A stretch of 64,000 nucleotides of DNA, taken from NCBI RefSeq assembly GCF_021730395.1, contig NC_069367.1:67193501-67257500 (forward strand), written 5' to 3'. The notes beneath the pieces are model-generated. The model was not told the origin of the DNA. It searched no databases and worked only from the letters and a program-made list of their open reading frames with translations. The position numbers were made by a program, and so were the translations under genes. Positions 31,899-44,010 of this stretch are shown piece after piece (the stretch's first letter is position 1; every line of letters begins with the position of its first letter). This DNA comes from Mercenaria mercenaria (lineage: Eukaryota > Mollusca > Bivalvia > Venerida > Veneridae).

Positions 31899-33139
31899 TA
31901 CCTCACCTGTCACATAGTGACAAGGTGAGCTTTTGTGATCACCCTTCGTCCGTCATCTGTCGTCTATGCGTCCGTGCGTGCGTCCATCAACAATTTCTTG
32001 TCTGCACGATAGTGGTTTCATTTATGATTTTATTTTAACCAAACTTGCACACAACTTGTATCATCATAAGATCTCGGTTCCTTTCTTGAACTGGCCAGAA
32101 TCCATTATGGGTTCCAGAGTTATGGCCCCTGAAAGGGCCAGAATTAGCTATTTTGACCTTGTCTGCACAATAGCAGCTTCATTTATGATTTTATTTTAAC
32201 CAAACTTGCACACAACTTGTATCATCATAAGATCTTGATTCCTTTCTTGAACTGGCCAGATTCCATCATGGGTTCCAGAGTTATGGCCCCTGAAAGGGCC
32301 AGAATTAGCTATTTTGACCTTGTCTGCACAATAGCAGCTTCATTTATGAATTGAATTGAATCAAGCTTGCACCAAACTTGTGTCACCATAAGATCTTGGT
32401 TCCTTTTTTGAACTGGCCAGATCCCGTTATGGGTTCCAGAGTTATGGCCCCTGAAAGGGCCAAAATTATCTATTTTGACCTTGTCTGCACAATAGCAGCT
32501 TCATTTATGATTTGATTTTAATCAAACTTGCACACAACTTGTATCGCCACAAGATCTTTGTTCCTTTCTTGAACTGGCCAGATTCCATCATGGTTTCCAG
32601 AGTTATAGCCCCTTAAAGGTCCGAAATTGGCTATTTCGGCTTTGCAGCCATATAGAAACTTCATTTATGGTTTGATTTGACACAAACTTCCAAAATATCT
32701 TCAACAACAATAAATCTTGGATTCCATGATGAACCTGTCAGATCCAATCGTAGGTTCCAGAGTTACTTTATATCTGATTACCTCCCCTGATTGTAATCAA
32801 AATGGATTTATATCAGTAAGTACTTATAATACTTACATTGTATTTGAAATTTCATTATTGTCATTAGTTGGACTGAGACAATCAGGGTAGATAACTATGG
32901 ACTGATTTTATATCAAATTACCTCCCTTTATTTCAAATTAAAATGGTTATATCTCCGTAACTTATAAAGATACTGATCTGAAATTTCATTTATGTCAACT
33001 GATGGACTTAAACAATCAGTGAAGATACATATTGACTGAAATTATGACAAATTACCTCCTTTATTTGGTTTGAAACGATCATATCATTTTGAGCAATGGT
33101 ATTCAGGTGAGCGACACAGGGCCATCATGGCCCTCTTGA
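31893..33139 (+). mobile_element. Helitron/Helentron-like element, 'CTGGCCAGA' core
   Basis: The 5' end is TTTTTTACCTCACCTGTCAC, then ATAGTGACAAGGTGAGC. The 3' end is CAGGTGAGCGACACAGG, hairpin GGGCCATCATGGCCC, then TCTTGA. Four or more units of about 160 bp: 'ttgtctgcacaatagcagcttcatttatgattttattttaacc..cacaacttgtatcatcataagatctt..ttgaactggccagattcc..ccagagttatggcccctgaaagggcc'. A second unit type with 'attacctccctttatttc' follows. It starts in the T-tract that ends the previous element. Confidence 0.75.
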
Positions 33140-33505
33140 TTTTTAATTACTTCCCTTTTGTGTTACTATAAAAGCTTGTTTTGTAACTTTTTCATTATCG
33201 GCCGTAGGGAAAATCGAAACCACTTTTTTGTGGTAGGCCTACAACATGGATGGTACCTTCAAGGTGTATTTTGACATATCTGCACCTGGTAAGGATTTTT
33301 TTGGGGCTTAGAATTTTTTTTTTCTGTGGACTTAGAATTTTTTTTTTTGAAATTTCTTCCCTTTGTTGTTCCTGTCCTTTGGGCGTCAACAGTCAAGTTC
33401 TTTAAATTTTGGTCCCATCATCTGATATAACTCTTCAGTCACATTTAGGGGTCAAAGTTCATACCTTTGGGCGTATATTGCTCCGCATTGCGGTGTTCTT
33501 GTTTT
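33140..33505 (+). repeat. Block related to 42043-42366
   Basis: Begins right after a Helitron-like 3' end: TTAATTACTTCCCTTTTGTG, then TTATCGGCCGTAGGGAAAATC and 'caacatggatggtacct'. It ends CGTATATTGCTCCGCATTGCGG followed by TGTTCTTGTTTTT, the terminus of the family at 30866. Text and order match 42043-42366, so the two are duplicated segments. Confidence 0.6.
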
Positions 33506-33961
33506 TATAATGTATTATTTTGTTACAACCACATTTTTAAATTTGTCTGACTGTATCCTCCTAAATGCATTTTTTCCATTTATTGAAATTTAATTATTGT
33601 GAGATCTCTTTAGAATGTTTAAGTCTGTATAAAAGTTATGTCAAGAAATTGAATCTTTGAATATATACTGAGTATCTATTCTTGATCAGAGCAGGGTCAA
33701 AGCCTTCCACACCCAAGTTGAGAGGTCAACACCCTGACCGCTAGATCACACTCACCCTATGGAATCTTTGAAATTGGTCAACCAAGAGTAATAATGATTT
33801 CTAATACGCCATTTTTGCTGAAACCACGAAATCTTATGTCAGCAAATTTCAATGATTACAGAGTATTTTAAAATCAAAAAGTTTTCAATTTTGAAATAAT
33901 AGTTTACATGTACTTGTTTTAAATAAAAAAACAAACTACTCCAGAAATATATACTATTCTG
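33506..33961. other. Spacer
   Basis: AT-rich, no gene or repeat family recognised. Confidence 0.35.
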
Positions 33962-35857
33962 TTTTTAGCTCACCTGTCACAAAGTGACAAGGTGAGCTTT
34001 TGTGATCGCGCGGTGTCCGTCGTCCGTGCGTGCGTCTGTAAACTTTTGCTTGTGACCACTCTAGAGGTCACATTTTTCATGGGATCTTTATGAAAGTTGG
34101 TCAGAATGTTCATCTTGATGATATCAAGGTCAAGTTCGAAACTGGGTCACGTGCCTTCAAAAACTAGGTCAGTAGGTCTAAAAATAGAAAAACCTTGTGA
34201 CCTCTCTAGAGGCCATATATTTCACAAGATCTTCATGAAAATTGGTCAGAATGTTCACCTTGATGATATCTAGGTCAAGTTCGAAACTGGGTCACGTACC
34301 TTCAAAAACTAGGTCAGTAGGTCTAAAAATAGAAAAACCTTGTGACCTCTCTAGAGGCCATATATTTCACAAGATCTTCCTGAAAATTGGTCAGAACGTT
34401 CATCTTGATGATATCTAGGTCAAGTTCGAAACTGGGTCATGTGCCATCAAAAACTAGGTCAGTAGGTCAGATAATAGAAAAACCTTGTGACCTCTCTAAA
34501 GGCCACATTTTTCATGGGATCTGTATGAAAGTTGGTCTGAATGTTCATCTTGATGATACCTAGGTCTAGTTCGAAACTGGGTCACGTGCGGTCAAAAACT
34601 AGGTCAGTAGGTCTAAAATTAGGAAAACCTTGTGACCTCTCTAGAGGCCATATATTTCACAAGATCTTCATGAAAATTGGTCAGAATGTTCACCTTGATG
34701 ATATCTAGGTCAAGTTTGAAAGTGGGTCACGTGCCCTCAAAAACTAGGTCAGTAGGTCAAATAATAGAAAAACCTTGTGACCTCTCTAGAGGCCATATTT
34801 TTCATGGGATCTGTATGAAAGTTGGTCTGAATGTTCATCTTGATGATATCTAGGTCAATTTTGAAAGTGGGTCACGTACCTTCAAAAACTAGGTCAGTAG
34901 GTCAAATAATAGAAAAACCTTGTGACCTCTCTAAAGGCCATATTTTTCATGGGATCTGTATGAAAGTTGGTCTGAATGTTCATCTTGATGATATATAGGT
35001 CAAGTTCAAAACAGGGTCATGTGCGGTCAAAAACTAGGTCAGTAGGTTTAAAAATAGAAAAACCTTATGACCTCTCTAGAGGCCATACTTATGAATGGAT
35101 CTCCATAAAAATTGGTCAGATTGTTCACCTTGATGATATCTAGGTCAAGTTTGAAACTGGGTCACGTGCTTAAAAAACTAGGTCAGTAGGTCAAATAATA
35201 AAAAAACCTTGTGACCTCTCTAGAGGCCATACTTTTCATGTGATCTGTATGAAAGTTGGTCTAAATGTTCATCTTGATGATATCTAGGTCAAGTTTGAAA
35301 CTGGGTCAACTGCGGTCAAAAACTAGGTCAGTAGGTCTAAAATTAGAAAAATCTTTTGACCTCTCTAGAGGCCATATTTTTCAATGGATCTTCATGAAAA
35401 TTGATCTGAATGTTCACCTTGATGATATCTAGGTAAGTTTCAAAACTGGGTCACGTGCGGTCAAAAACTAGGCCAGTAGGTATAAAAATAGAAAAACCTT
35501 GTGACCTCTCTAGAGGCCATATTTTTCATGAGATCTTCATGAAAATTAGTGAGAATGTTCACCTTGATGATATCTAGATAAAATTCAAAACAGGGTCATG
35601 TACCTTCGAAAACTAGGTCAATAGGTCAAATAATAGAAAAACCTTGTGACCTCTCTAGAGACCATAGTTTTCAATGGATCTGTATGAAATTTGGTCAGAA
35701 TTTTTGTCTTGATAATATCTAGGTCAAGTTCAAAACTGGGTCACATGAGAGCAAAAACTAGGTCACTATGTCAGATAATAGAAAAAACGACTTCATACTC
35801 AAAACTGGGTCATGTGGGAAGAGGTGAGCGATTCAGGACCATCATGGTCCTCTTGTT
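33962..35857 (+). mobile_element. Helitron/Helentron-like element with about 12 units of 145-150 bp
   Basis: The 5' hairpin is AGCTCACCTGTCACAAAGTG with ACAAGGTGAGCT. The 3' end is AGGTGAGCGATTCAGG, hairpin AGGACCATCATGGTCCT, then CTTGTT. Unit: 'cttgtgacctctctagaggccatatttttcat..gatcttcatgaaaattggtcagaatgttcaccttgatgatatctaggtcaagttcgaaactgggtcacgtgc..tcaaaaactaggtcagtaggtc'. Many units hold AGGTCAGTAGGTC(A/T) and GGGTCACGTG. The last unit is decayed before the 3' end. Confidence 0.85.
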
Positions 35858-38451
35858 AGAAAAATATCATGTGACACATTCTCCTGATTTACTATATGTT
35901 AAACTTAGTAGATATTTATTTACATTTATGTTGAAGAAGGATCGCAGTAGTCAAAATAATAAGTTGGTTGTTAGTTCTGCTAACTCATTTTAGTATTAGT
36001 ATTACTGTTTAAGGTAATTTTATTGTGTCTGCACACTTTCAGTCTAAAAGGGAGAGAAATGTTTAAGAGAGATCTGTACCTATTCTGATCTGTACCTATT
36101 CTTGTACATAAATGTATTTCTTGTAATATTGTTTGTTTTAGATGGAACTTTTTAAAAGGTGCTCAAGAATATTTACACCTTTTATTTCTCATGAGCTTTT
36201 AGGATAGTAAGTTGCCGATCTTCCGTAGTTACTTGTCATGTAGTCAAGTGGGTTCAGATTTTTCCAAAAATGCCATATTTAAGTATGTTTTCTCTCCACT
36301 AGCTTTATTTTTGCCATTAAAACAGGAATGTTATTACATTCTCAGTCTCAGTTGATCAGGGTTGTCTTGATTTATCACAAAATGGTGAATCACTAGTGTG
36401 GGTGTGTGATCACCTATCCTTACCATGCTTAGTCAGAATGTGTATTCCAGTTAAACCTTTGTCAAATTTTATTATTTGCCATGTAGGGCCATTTAATGTA
36501 GACATGAGTGCTCTTAATTTAGCAAAATATTGCAGTCTTTCATTTCAGGACCATTGTTAAGCGTCATCTTTTCACCAGAATTGATCATATTTGGATGTAT
36601 ATGCATATGTGATCTGTGTGAAGTTACAACTTTGGTAAGATCAGACAATAGATATAGCAGTTATCCACATATCGACCGAACCTAAAACTTAAAAAGGCAA
36701 CAATTGTTTTATTATTAAATCCAGCCTACTTATAGGTATAAAAATTGAATACAAATATCTTCAGCCTTTGGTCATTTTTCGTAGTAAATTGTATACGACG
36801 TCGCATTGTTTTGACATCACAGCTGGAGGTCAATATGTGTTTTTGGCTCCGCTTTTGAGTCATGAGACTTTTTATCATTGATCATGTGACTACATCTAGA
36901 CCAATGGAAAGGACTATAAATATAGATTTAATAATAATGTAACTTATTGGCATTTTTATAAGACATCATTATACAAAACTTTGTATGTGAAATTATATTG
37001 GGTGTATTTATACAAGAAGTAGAGCACCCTTGATCTCTCTTTATCAGATGTGTTTTTATTCAGGATTGTAATTTTCATGTGCTTAATAGGTAAACAAACT
37101 AAATAACATTTAAATATCATTTTAGGTACTTTATTTGTGTTGTTATCTGTATATAAATATCTGTGTCAAAACTAGTTAATACTGTGACAAGTATGTGGTG
37201 GGATACCTCGTAAAACTAAAAAAAACAACTGTTCCCTCTTTTGTCAATGATTAGAGCATTTATGGAAACTAGGGTGCTGTAGAAAATGGTGTACCGAATG
37301 GATAAACATAAATATTTAGATTAAGCAAAACTTTTTGTTGAGTCCATGTATAAATGAAACATTCACAGAGAATGTCCGCAGAATTAAAATCAGGAAAAAA
37401 TGTGTTTTGCATCATCTTGCAATACCAGTGATACTCATTTGTTAACTTCCCTTGCAGTTATGTCTTTGAGTTCCTGCGGCTGTTATTCATCAAGTTTAAA
37501 ATTTAGACTATGATGTAAGAATGTCAAGAAGTCAATTGGTTTGCAGTTAATTCTACGCCACTGAATTATTGATGCGCTATCAGTAGGTAGAGACTGAACA
37601 ATTCATTTAATATTGTATATACAGTCTTTCCAGTTCTACAATTAAATTTCAGACTTTGAATGAATTTGGGCCCAGTCATTTTTACTTTTTCAAAAGTTAT
37701 AGTTAATATGTGTATTGCATTTACTTTAGTGAATTATAGTTAATACATGTTTTCTTGCATTTATTTGAGCATAATAATTACAGTAGAACACCGTGCGCTG
37801 GAGTATCAATGGTGCAAACACCCAGGCTTACTTTAGCAAAGTTACACATTTTGTTCACCCCCCTTGCAACTTGCAGCGATGGGTGTTTTACTGTAAATTT
37901 GTTTTTGAGATTTGAAATTCTGTCCATTATTGAAGTTTTTAAATAATTTTTTTTCGGCTTTTTGCCTTTTGTTTAATAATTTATATTGTTATTAGCTATT
38001 GTTGTTTATCTTTATTGACGAAGTTTTAATTATTTGGTAAGGGAAATTCTATTCTTTAAAAAACTTTGTTGTTGTTGTGTTAGTGATTTAGTTATGTTTC
38101 TTTATTGTATACTTATTAATATCAAGGTATATTCAAAGTTCCGGTGTAAACATTACCAGATAATCTTTGCTTTTTAACATTTTTTTCCGTAGAATTTAAC
38201 ATTTGCCTTTGTCTCACAAATTAGCTCCAGCCATGCTTTAAATACATGTATTGTGTTATTGTAAATAGAGAAATATATTTGTGTATCTGCTGGGATTCGA
38301 ATCTGTACCCTTGTGGCAGCAGCATCTACAGCTGAAATAAGTATGGAACTGCCCTTGCCACTCTGCCGCACACCCCTCACTAAAACAGGTTACACATAGA
38401 ATGGTTACATCAAAGCCATTACTCTCGCAACAGGCATTATTAACATGATCA
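35858..38451. other. 2.6-kb AT-rich intergenic stretch without recognised features
   Basis: Read on both strands, it shows no exon with flanking splice signals that matches a known family and no tandem core. A few short microsatellite-like runs are the only structure. It is the longest repeat-poor stretch in the right half of the window. Confidence 0.45.
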
Positions 38452-39530
38452 TTTTTAGCTCACCTGAGCACAAAGTGCTCAAAGGTGAGCTTTTGTGATC
38501 GCCCTGTGTCCGTCGTCCATCATCGTCAACAATTTGACTGTTAACACTCTAGAGGTCACAATTTAGGCCCAATCTTAATGAAACTTGGTCAGGATGTTAC
38601 TCTCAATAAAATCTTGAATGAATTCGATATTGGGTCATCTGGGGTCAAAAACTAGATCACCAGGTCAAATCAAAGGAAAAGCTTGTTAACACTCTAGAGG
38701 TCACAATTTTGGCCAAATCTTAATGAAACTTGGTCAGAATGTTACCCTCAATAAAATCTTGGACGAGTTCGATCTTGGGTCATCTGTGGTCAAAAACTAG
38801 GTCACCAGGTCAAATCAAAGGAAAAGCTTGTTAACACTCGAGGTCACAATTTTGGCCTAATCCTAATGAATCTTGGTCAGAATGTTACCCTCAATAAAAT
38901 CTTTGACAAGTTTGATATTGGGTCATCTGGGTTCATACACTAGGTCACCAGGTCAGATCAAAGGAAAAACTTCTTAACACTGTAGAGACAGCATTTATGA
39001 CTGTATCTTCATGAAACTTGGTCAGAATGTTAATCTTGATGATCTCAAGGTCCAGTTTGAATCTGGGTCATTAAGGTCAAAAACTAGGTCACCAGGTCAA
39101 ATGAAAGGAAAACTGGTAAACACTGTAGAGGCCACATTTATGATCATATCTTAATGAAACATGATCAGAATGTTAATCTTGATGATCTATAGGTCACATT
39201 AAAATCTGGGTCAGGTGGGGTCAGAAACTAGGTCACTAGGTCAAATCAAAGGAAAAGCTTGTTAACACTCTAGAGGCCACATTTAAGACTGTATCTTCAT
39301 GAAACTTAGTCAGAATGTTAATCTTGATGATCTTTAGGTCAGATTTGAATCTGGGTCATGTGGGGTCAAAAATTAGGTCACCAGGTCAAATCAAAGGAAA
39401 AACTTGTTAACACTTTAGAGGCCACATTTCTGACCATATCGTAATGAAACTTGGTCAGAATGTTAATCTTCATGATCTTTAGTTCAGTAGGTCAGGTGAG
39501 CGATACAGGGCCTTCATGGCCCTCTTGTTT
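38452..39530 (+). mobile_element. Helitron/Helentron-like element, 'AAAGTGCTC' hairpin subfamily
   Basis: The 5' end is AGCTCACCTGAGCACAAAGT with GCTCAAAGGTGAGC. The 3' end is CAGGTGAGCGATACAGG, GGCCTTCATGGCC, then CTCTTGTTT. Seven units of about 140-150 bp: 'gttaacactctagaggtcacaattttggcc..atcttaatgaaacttggtcagaatgttac..gggtcaaaaactaggtcaccaggtcaaatcaaaggaaaa'. Half-sites pair as AGGTCACCAGGTCA, a DR2. Confidence 0.82.
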
Positions 39531-40145
39531 TATTCTGGTGTGGAGAGGGATGCCATTGCATGGTAGTAGTGCCAGAGTTACTTCAGTATCACAAAATTAA
39601 ATCCTTATTGTCTTCTGCCTAACACTCCTGGTTTCAGCTACTTTTCTCATTATTACAGGAGCCATATTTTAGTACATTTTTTGCTTTCTTCTTTGCAATA
39701 GCAAATACATTGTTGTCAACAAAATGAAATCTACATAAAAAGTTTTGTGATGAATATGGAGTTTTTTGTTGTGATAAGATTCAGCTGTTGACAGACTGGA
39801 TGATGGGATGCAAACCTATAGTTCAATTACACTGCTAAATGAAAAAAAAATGAAACCATTGAAACACATGATTTCTTAATGTAACATGAAATTCTATTCT
39901 AAACTATTCAAAGAACTGCTATCCAGTAACCACGCTATACTGAATGAAACTGTATCTCTATATAGTAATAATGTAACATATTTTTATTGATAAATTGTCA
40001 TAGTACTACTATTATTAAAGCTGGGTTGGGGTCTCAACAATAGAAGTAGAAGTTATAATGCTCTCACCCATGAAATCAGTTGCTTTTACCACTTTACTTG
40101 CAGAAAGCATGTATAATTAATGGGGGGGAAGGAGGATTCATGCTT
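39531..40145. other. Spacer
   Basis: AT-rich, no gene recognised. Confidence 0.35.
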
Positions 40146-40531
40146 TTTATACCCCTGGTGTCCATCCGTCTGTCCGTCCATTAGCAATTTCGTGTCCGCT
40201 CTGTAACTCATGACAACCCCTTGAAGGATTTCAAAAAAACTTGACACAAATGTTCACCACACCGAGACAATGTGCAGAGCGCATGTTCCGGATGACTCGC
40301 TTTAAGGTCTTAGGGGTCAAAGGTCAAATCAGTTTGTTTCGTGTCCGCTCTGTAACTTGAACTGCTGGAAGGGTTTCAAAGAAACTTGGCAAAAATGTTC
40401 ACCACACTGAGACGACTTGTATAGTGCATGTTTCGGATGACTCGCTTCAAGGTCAAGGTCACACTTAGGGGTCAAAAGTCATATATGACTGCTTTGTGTA
40501 TATTGCTCTGCATTGCAGTGCTGTTGTTTTT
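40146..40531 (+). mobile_element. Tandem-core element, 'tatacccctggtgtcc' family (copy 2)
   Basis: Same family as 30866-31256: two units with 'gtgtccgctctgtaact', 'aaacttgacacaaatgttcaccac' and 'gcttcaaggtcaaggtcac'. It ends 'gtatattgctctgcattgcagtgctgttgttttt'. The shared downstream flank AGATCCCTTTTTTGTTC..TTACAATAA lies at 40540-40567. Confidence 0.65.
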
Positions 40532-40568
40532 ATTTGGCAGATCCCTTTTTTGTTCACTTACAATAAGA

Positions 40569-42042
40569 TTTTTAGCTCACCTGTCACAAAGTGACAAGGT
40601 GAGCTTTTGTGATCGCGCGGCGTCCGTCGTCCATCCGTCCGTCCATCCGTGCATGCTTGCGTGCGTGCGTAAACTTTTGCTTGTGACCACTCTAGAGGTC
40701 ACATTTTTCAAGGGATCTTTATGAAAGTTGGTCAGAATGTTCACCTTGATGATATCTAGGTCAAGTTCGAAACTGGGTCATGTGCCGTCAAAAACTAGGT
40801 CAGTAGGTCTAAAAATAGAAAAACCTTGTGACCTCTCTAGAGGCCATATATTTCACAAAGTCTTCATGAAAATTGGTCAGAATGTTCACCTTGATGATAT
40901 CTAGGTCAAGTTCGAAACTAGGTCATGTGCCATCAAAAACTAGGTCAGTAGGTCTAAAAATAGAAAAACATTGTGACCTCTCTAGAGGCCATATATTTCA
41001 CAAGATCTTCATGAAAATTGGTCAGAATGTTCACCTTGATGATATCTAGGTCAAGTTCGAAACTGGGTCACGTGCGGTCAAAACTAGGTCAGTAGGTCTA
41101 AAAATAAGAAAAACCTTGTGACCTATCTAGAGGCCATATTTTTCATGAGATCTTCATGAATATTGGTCAGAATGTTCACCTTGATGATATCTAGGTCAAG
41201 TTCGAAACTGGGTCACGTGGGGTCAAAAACTAGGTCATTAGGTCTAAAAATAGAAAAACCTTTTGACCTCTCTAGAGGCCATATTTTTCAATGGATCTTC
41301 AGGAAAATTGGTCAGAATGTTTACCTTGATGATATCTAGATCAAGTTCGAAACTGGGTCACGTGGGGTTAAAAACTAGGTCAGTAGATCTAAAAATAGAA
41401 AAACCTTGTGACCTCTCTAGAGGCCATATTTTTCATGAGATCTTCAGGAATATTGGTCAGAATGTTCACCTTGATGATATCTAGGTCAGGTTCGAAACTG
41501 GGTCACGTGGGGTCAAAAACTAGGTCAGTAGGTCTAAAAATAGAAAAACCTTGTGACCTCTCTAGAGGCCATACTTCTCAATGGATCTGCATGAAAACGG
41601 GTGAGAATGTTCAGCTTGATGATATCTAGGTCAGGTTCGTAACTGGGTCATGTGCGGTCAAAAACTAGGTCAGTAGGTCGAAAAATAGAAAAACCTTGTG
41701 ACCTCTCTAGAGGCCATATTTTTCTTGAGATCTTCATGAAAATTGGTGAGAATGTTCACCTTGATGATATCTAGGTCAAGTTTAAAGTGGGTCACGTGCC
41801 TTCAAAAACTAGGTCATTAGGTCAAATAATAGAAAAAGCTTGTGACCTCTCTAGAGGCCATATTTTTCAATGGATCTTCATGAAAATTGGTCAGATTTTT
41901 TATCTTGATGATATCTAGGTCACATGTGCTCAAAAACTAGGTCACTATGTCAAATAATAGAAATAACAACGTCATACTCAGTTCAACACTGGGTCATGTG
42001 GGGATAGGTGAGCGATTCAGGACCATCATGGTCCTCTTGTTT
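40569..42042 (+). mobile_element. Helitron/Helentron-like element, same subfamily as 33962
   Basis: The 5' hairpin is AGCTCACCTGTCACAAAGTG with ACAAGGTGAGCT, and the 3' end is AGGTGAGCGATTCAGG, AGGACCATCATGGTCCT, then CTTGTTT. Nine units are nearly in register with those at 33962. Several read GGGTCACGTGGGGTCAAAAA. It begins exactly after the TTACAATAA flank, the place where the related block at 31290 also carries insertions. Confidence 0.85.
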
Positions 42043-42366
42043 GAATTACTTCCCTTTTATGTTACTATAAATAGCTTATTTTGAAACTTTTTTATTATTG
42101 GCCGTAGGGAAAAACTGAGACCACTTTTCTGTGACACAACATGGATGGTACCTCCAATTTTTAGGTGTATTTTGACATACCTGTACCTGGTTAGGATTTT
42201 TTGTGGAGTTTGAATATTTTTTTGTGGACTTAATTTTTTTTTGGAAGTTCTTCCCTTTGTTGTTCCAGTCCTTTGGGCTTCAACAGTCAAGTTCTTTAAA
42301 TTTTGCTCCCATCCTCTGATGTAACCCTTCGGTCGTATATTGCCCCCCTTGGCGGAGCTCTTGTTG
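42043..42366 (+). repeat. Block related to 33140-33505
   Basis: GAATTACTTCCCTTTTATGT, then TTATTGGCCGTAGGGAAAAAC and 'acaacatggatggtacct', ending 'cgtatattgcccccc..ggcggagctcttgtt'. Same order as the block at 33140, and it also starts at a Helitron-like 3' end. Confidence 0.6.
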
Positions 42367-42390
42367 CTCTTTGTCTGTAATGTTTTTCTT

Positions 42391-43512
42391 TTTTTAGCTC
42401 ACCAGAGCACAAAGTGCTCAAGGTGAGCTATTGTGACCGGTCATTGTCCGGCATCCATAAACATTTGCCTTGTGACCACTCTAGAGGCCACATTTGTGAC
42501 CCAATCTTTATGAAGCTTGGTCAGAATGTTAGTCTTGATGATCTCTAGGTCAAGTTCAAAACTGGGTCATGCGGGGTCAGAAACTAGGTCAGTAGGTCAG
42601 ATCAAAGGAAAAGTTTGTGAACACTCTAGAGGCCACATTTGTGACCCAGTCTTTATGAAACTTGGTCAGAATGTTAGTCTTGATGATCTCTAGGTCAAGT
42701 TCGAAACTGGGTCATGTGGGGTCAAAAACTAGGTCAGTAGGTCAGATCAAAAGAAAAGCTTGTGAACACTAGAGACCACATTTATGCCCCAATCTTTATG
42801 AAACTTGGTCAGAATGTTTGTCTTGATGATCTCTAGGTCAGCTTTGAAAATGGGTCATGTGGGGTCAAAAACTAGGTCAGTACATCAGATCAAAGAAATA
42901 GATTGTGAACATTCTAGAGAACACATTTGTGATCCAATCTTTATGAAACTTGATCAGTATGTTAGTATTGATGACTCTAGGTCAAGTTTGAATCTGGATC
43001 ATGTGGGGTCAAAAACTAGGTCACCTGGTCAAATCAAAGGAAAACTTGTGAACACTTTAGAGGCCATGTGTGTGACTCAATCTTTATGAAACTGGGTCAG
43101 AATGTTTGTCTTAATTATTTCTAGGTCAAGTTTGAATCAGGGTCATGTGGGGTCAAAAACTAGGTCACTAGGCCAGATCAAAGGAAAATCTTTTCAACAC
43201 TCTAGAGACCACAATTTAAATTTGAAACTCATGAGAATTAGTCAGAATGTTTGTTTTGATAATTTATAGGTCAAGTTCGAATCTGGGTCCTGTGGAGTAA
43301 AAAACACAGTCACTAGTCAGATCAAAGGAAAAGCTTGAGAACACTCTAGAGGCCACAGTTGTAACCAAATCTTTGTGAAATTTAGTCAGAATGTTTGTCT
43401 TGATGATCTTTAGGTCAAGTTCGAAACTGGGTCATGTGGGGTCAAAAACTAGGTCAGTAGGCCAGATCAACTCTGGTGAGCGACGTATAGGGCCATCATG
43501 GCCCTCTTGTTT
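42391..43512 (+). mobile_element. Helitron/Helentron-like element, 'AAAGTGCTC' hairpin subfamily
   Basis: The 5' end is TTTTTAGCTCACCAGAGCAC with AAAGTGCTCAAGGTGAGC. The 3' end is GGTGAGCGACGTATAGG, GGGCCATCATGGCCC, then TCTTGTTT. Seven units: 'ctctagaggccacatttgtgacc..aatctttatgaaacttggtcagaatgttagtcttgatgatctctaggtcaagttc'. It is close to 38452 in hairpin and core. Confidence 0.82.
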
Positions 43513-44010
43513 ACTACTTATTTCCATTTTTTTGCACCTTATTATTGTTTCTATTAGACCTTATTTTTTGCCAGAGTTATTTATGGCCCCTTTTTGACTT
43601 TGAATTCGGCAAAATGTCATTGTTTGAATACTCAGGAAAGAGTGAATGGATTGAATTCCTTTACAGGTGCTTGGTTATAAAGTGCAGGCAAAGTTCAATT
43701 TTTGTTACAATCAACCAGTTTTTTGCAGAGTTATGGCTCCTTTTCGACTTTAAATTTGGTTGTCAATTCATTAACTGTTTAATGGGTGAATGGATTGTAA
43801 TTATTATAAGTACACAGGTATAAGAAACAGTCAGTTTTAATTTTATTCACAATCCATCAATTTTTGGCGGAATTATGTCCTTTTTTTCTGATTTGAAAAT
43901 TTGAAAAATGTTGATGTCCATTTGATTATTTTTGATTGAATTTATTTTTGGAACACAGCCATATAATATATTATATTTTTGACCAGATCTGATTTTTGTT
44001 ACAATCTTCC
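43513..44010 (+). repeat. Short diverged tandem repeat of about 170 bp
   Basis: Three decayed units share 'agagttatggccccttttgacttt', 'gaatggattg' and 'acaatcaaccagttttttgc'. The Helitron-like element at 44011 follows directly. No terminal hairpin seen. Confidence 0.45.

Noticed and set aside
35858-38451. Exons of a second host gene
   Set aside because: Several AG..GT-bounded open stretches exist, but none encodes a recognisable or extended reading frame.
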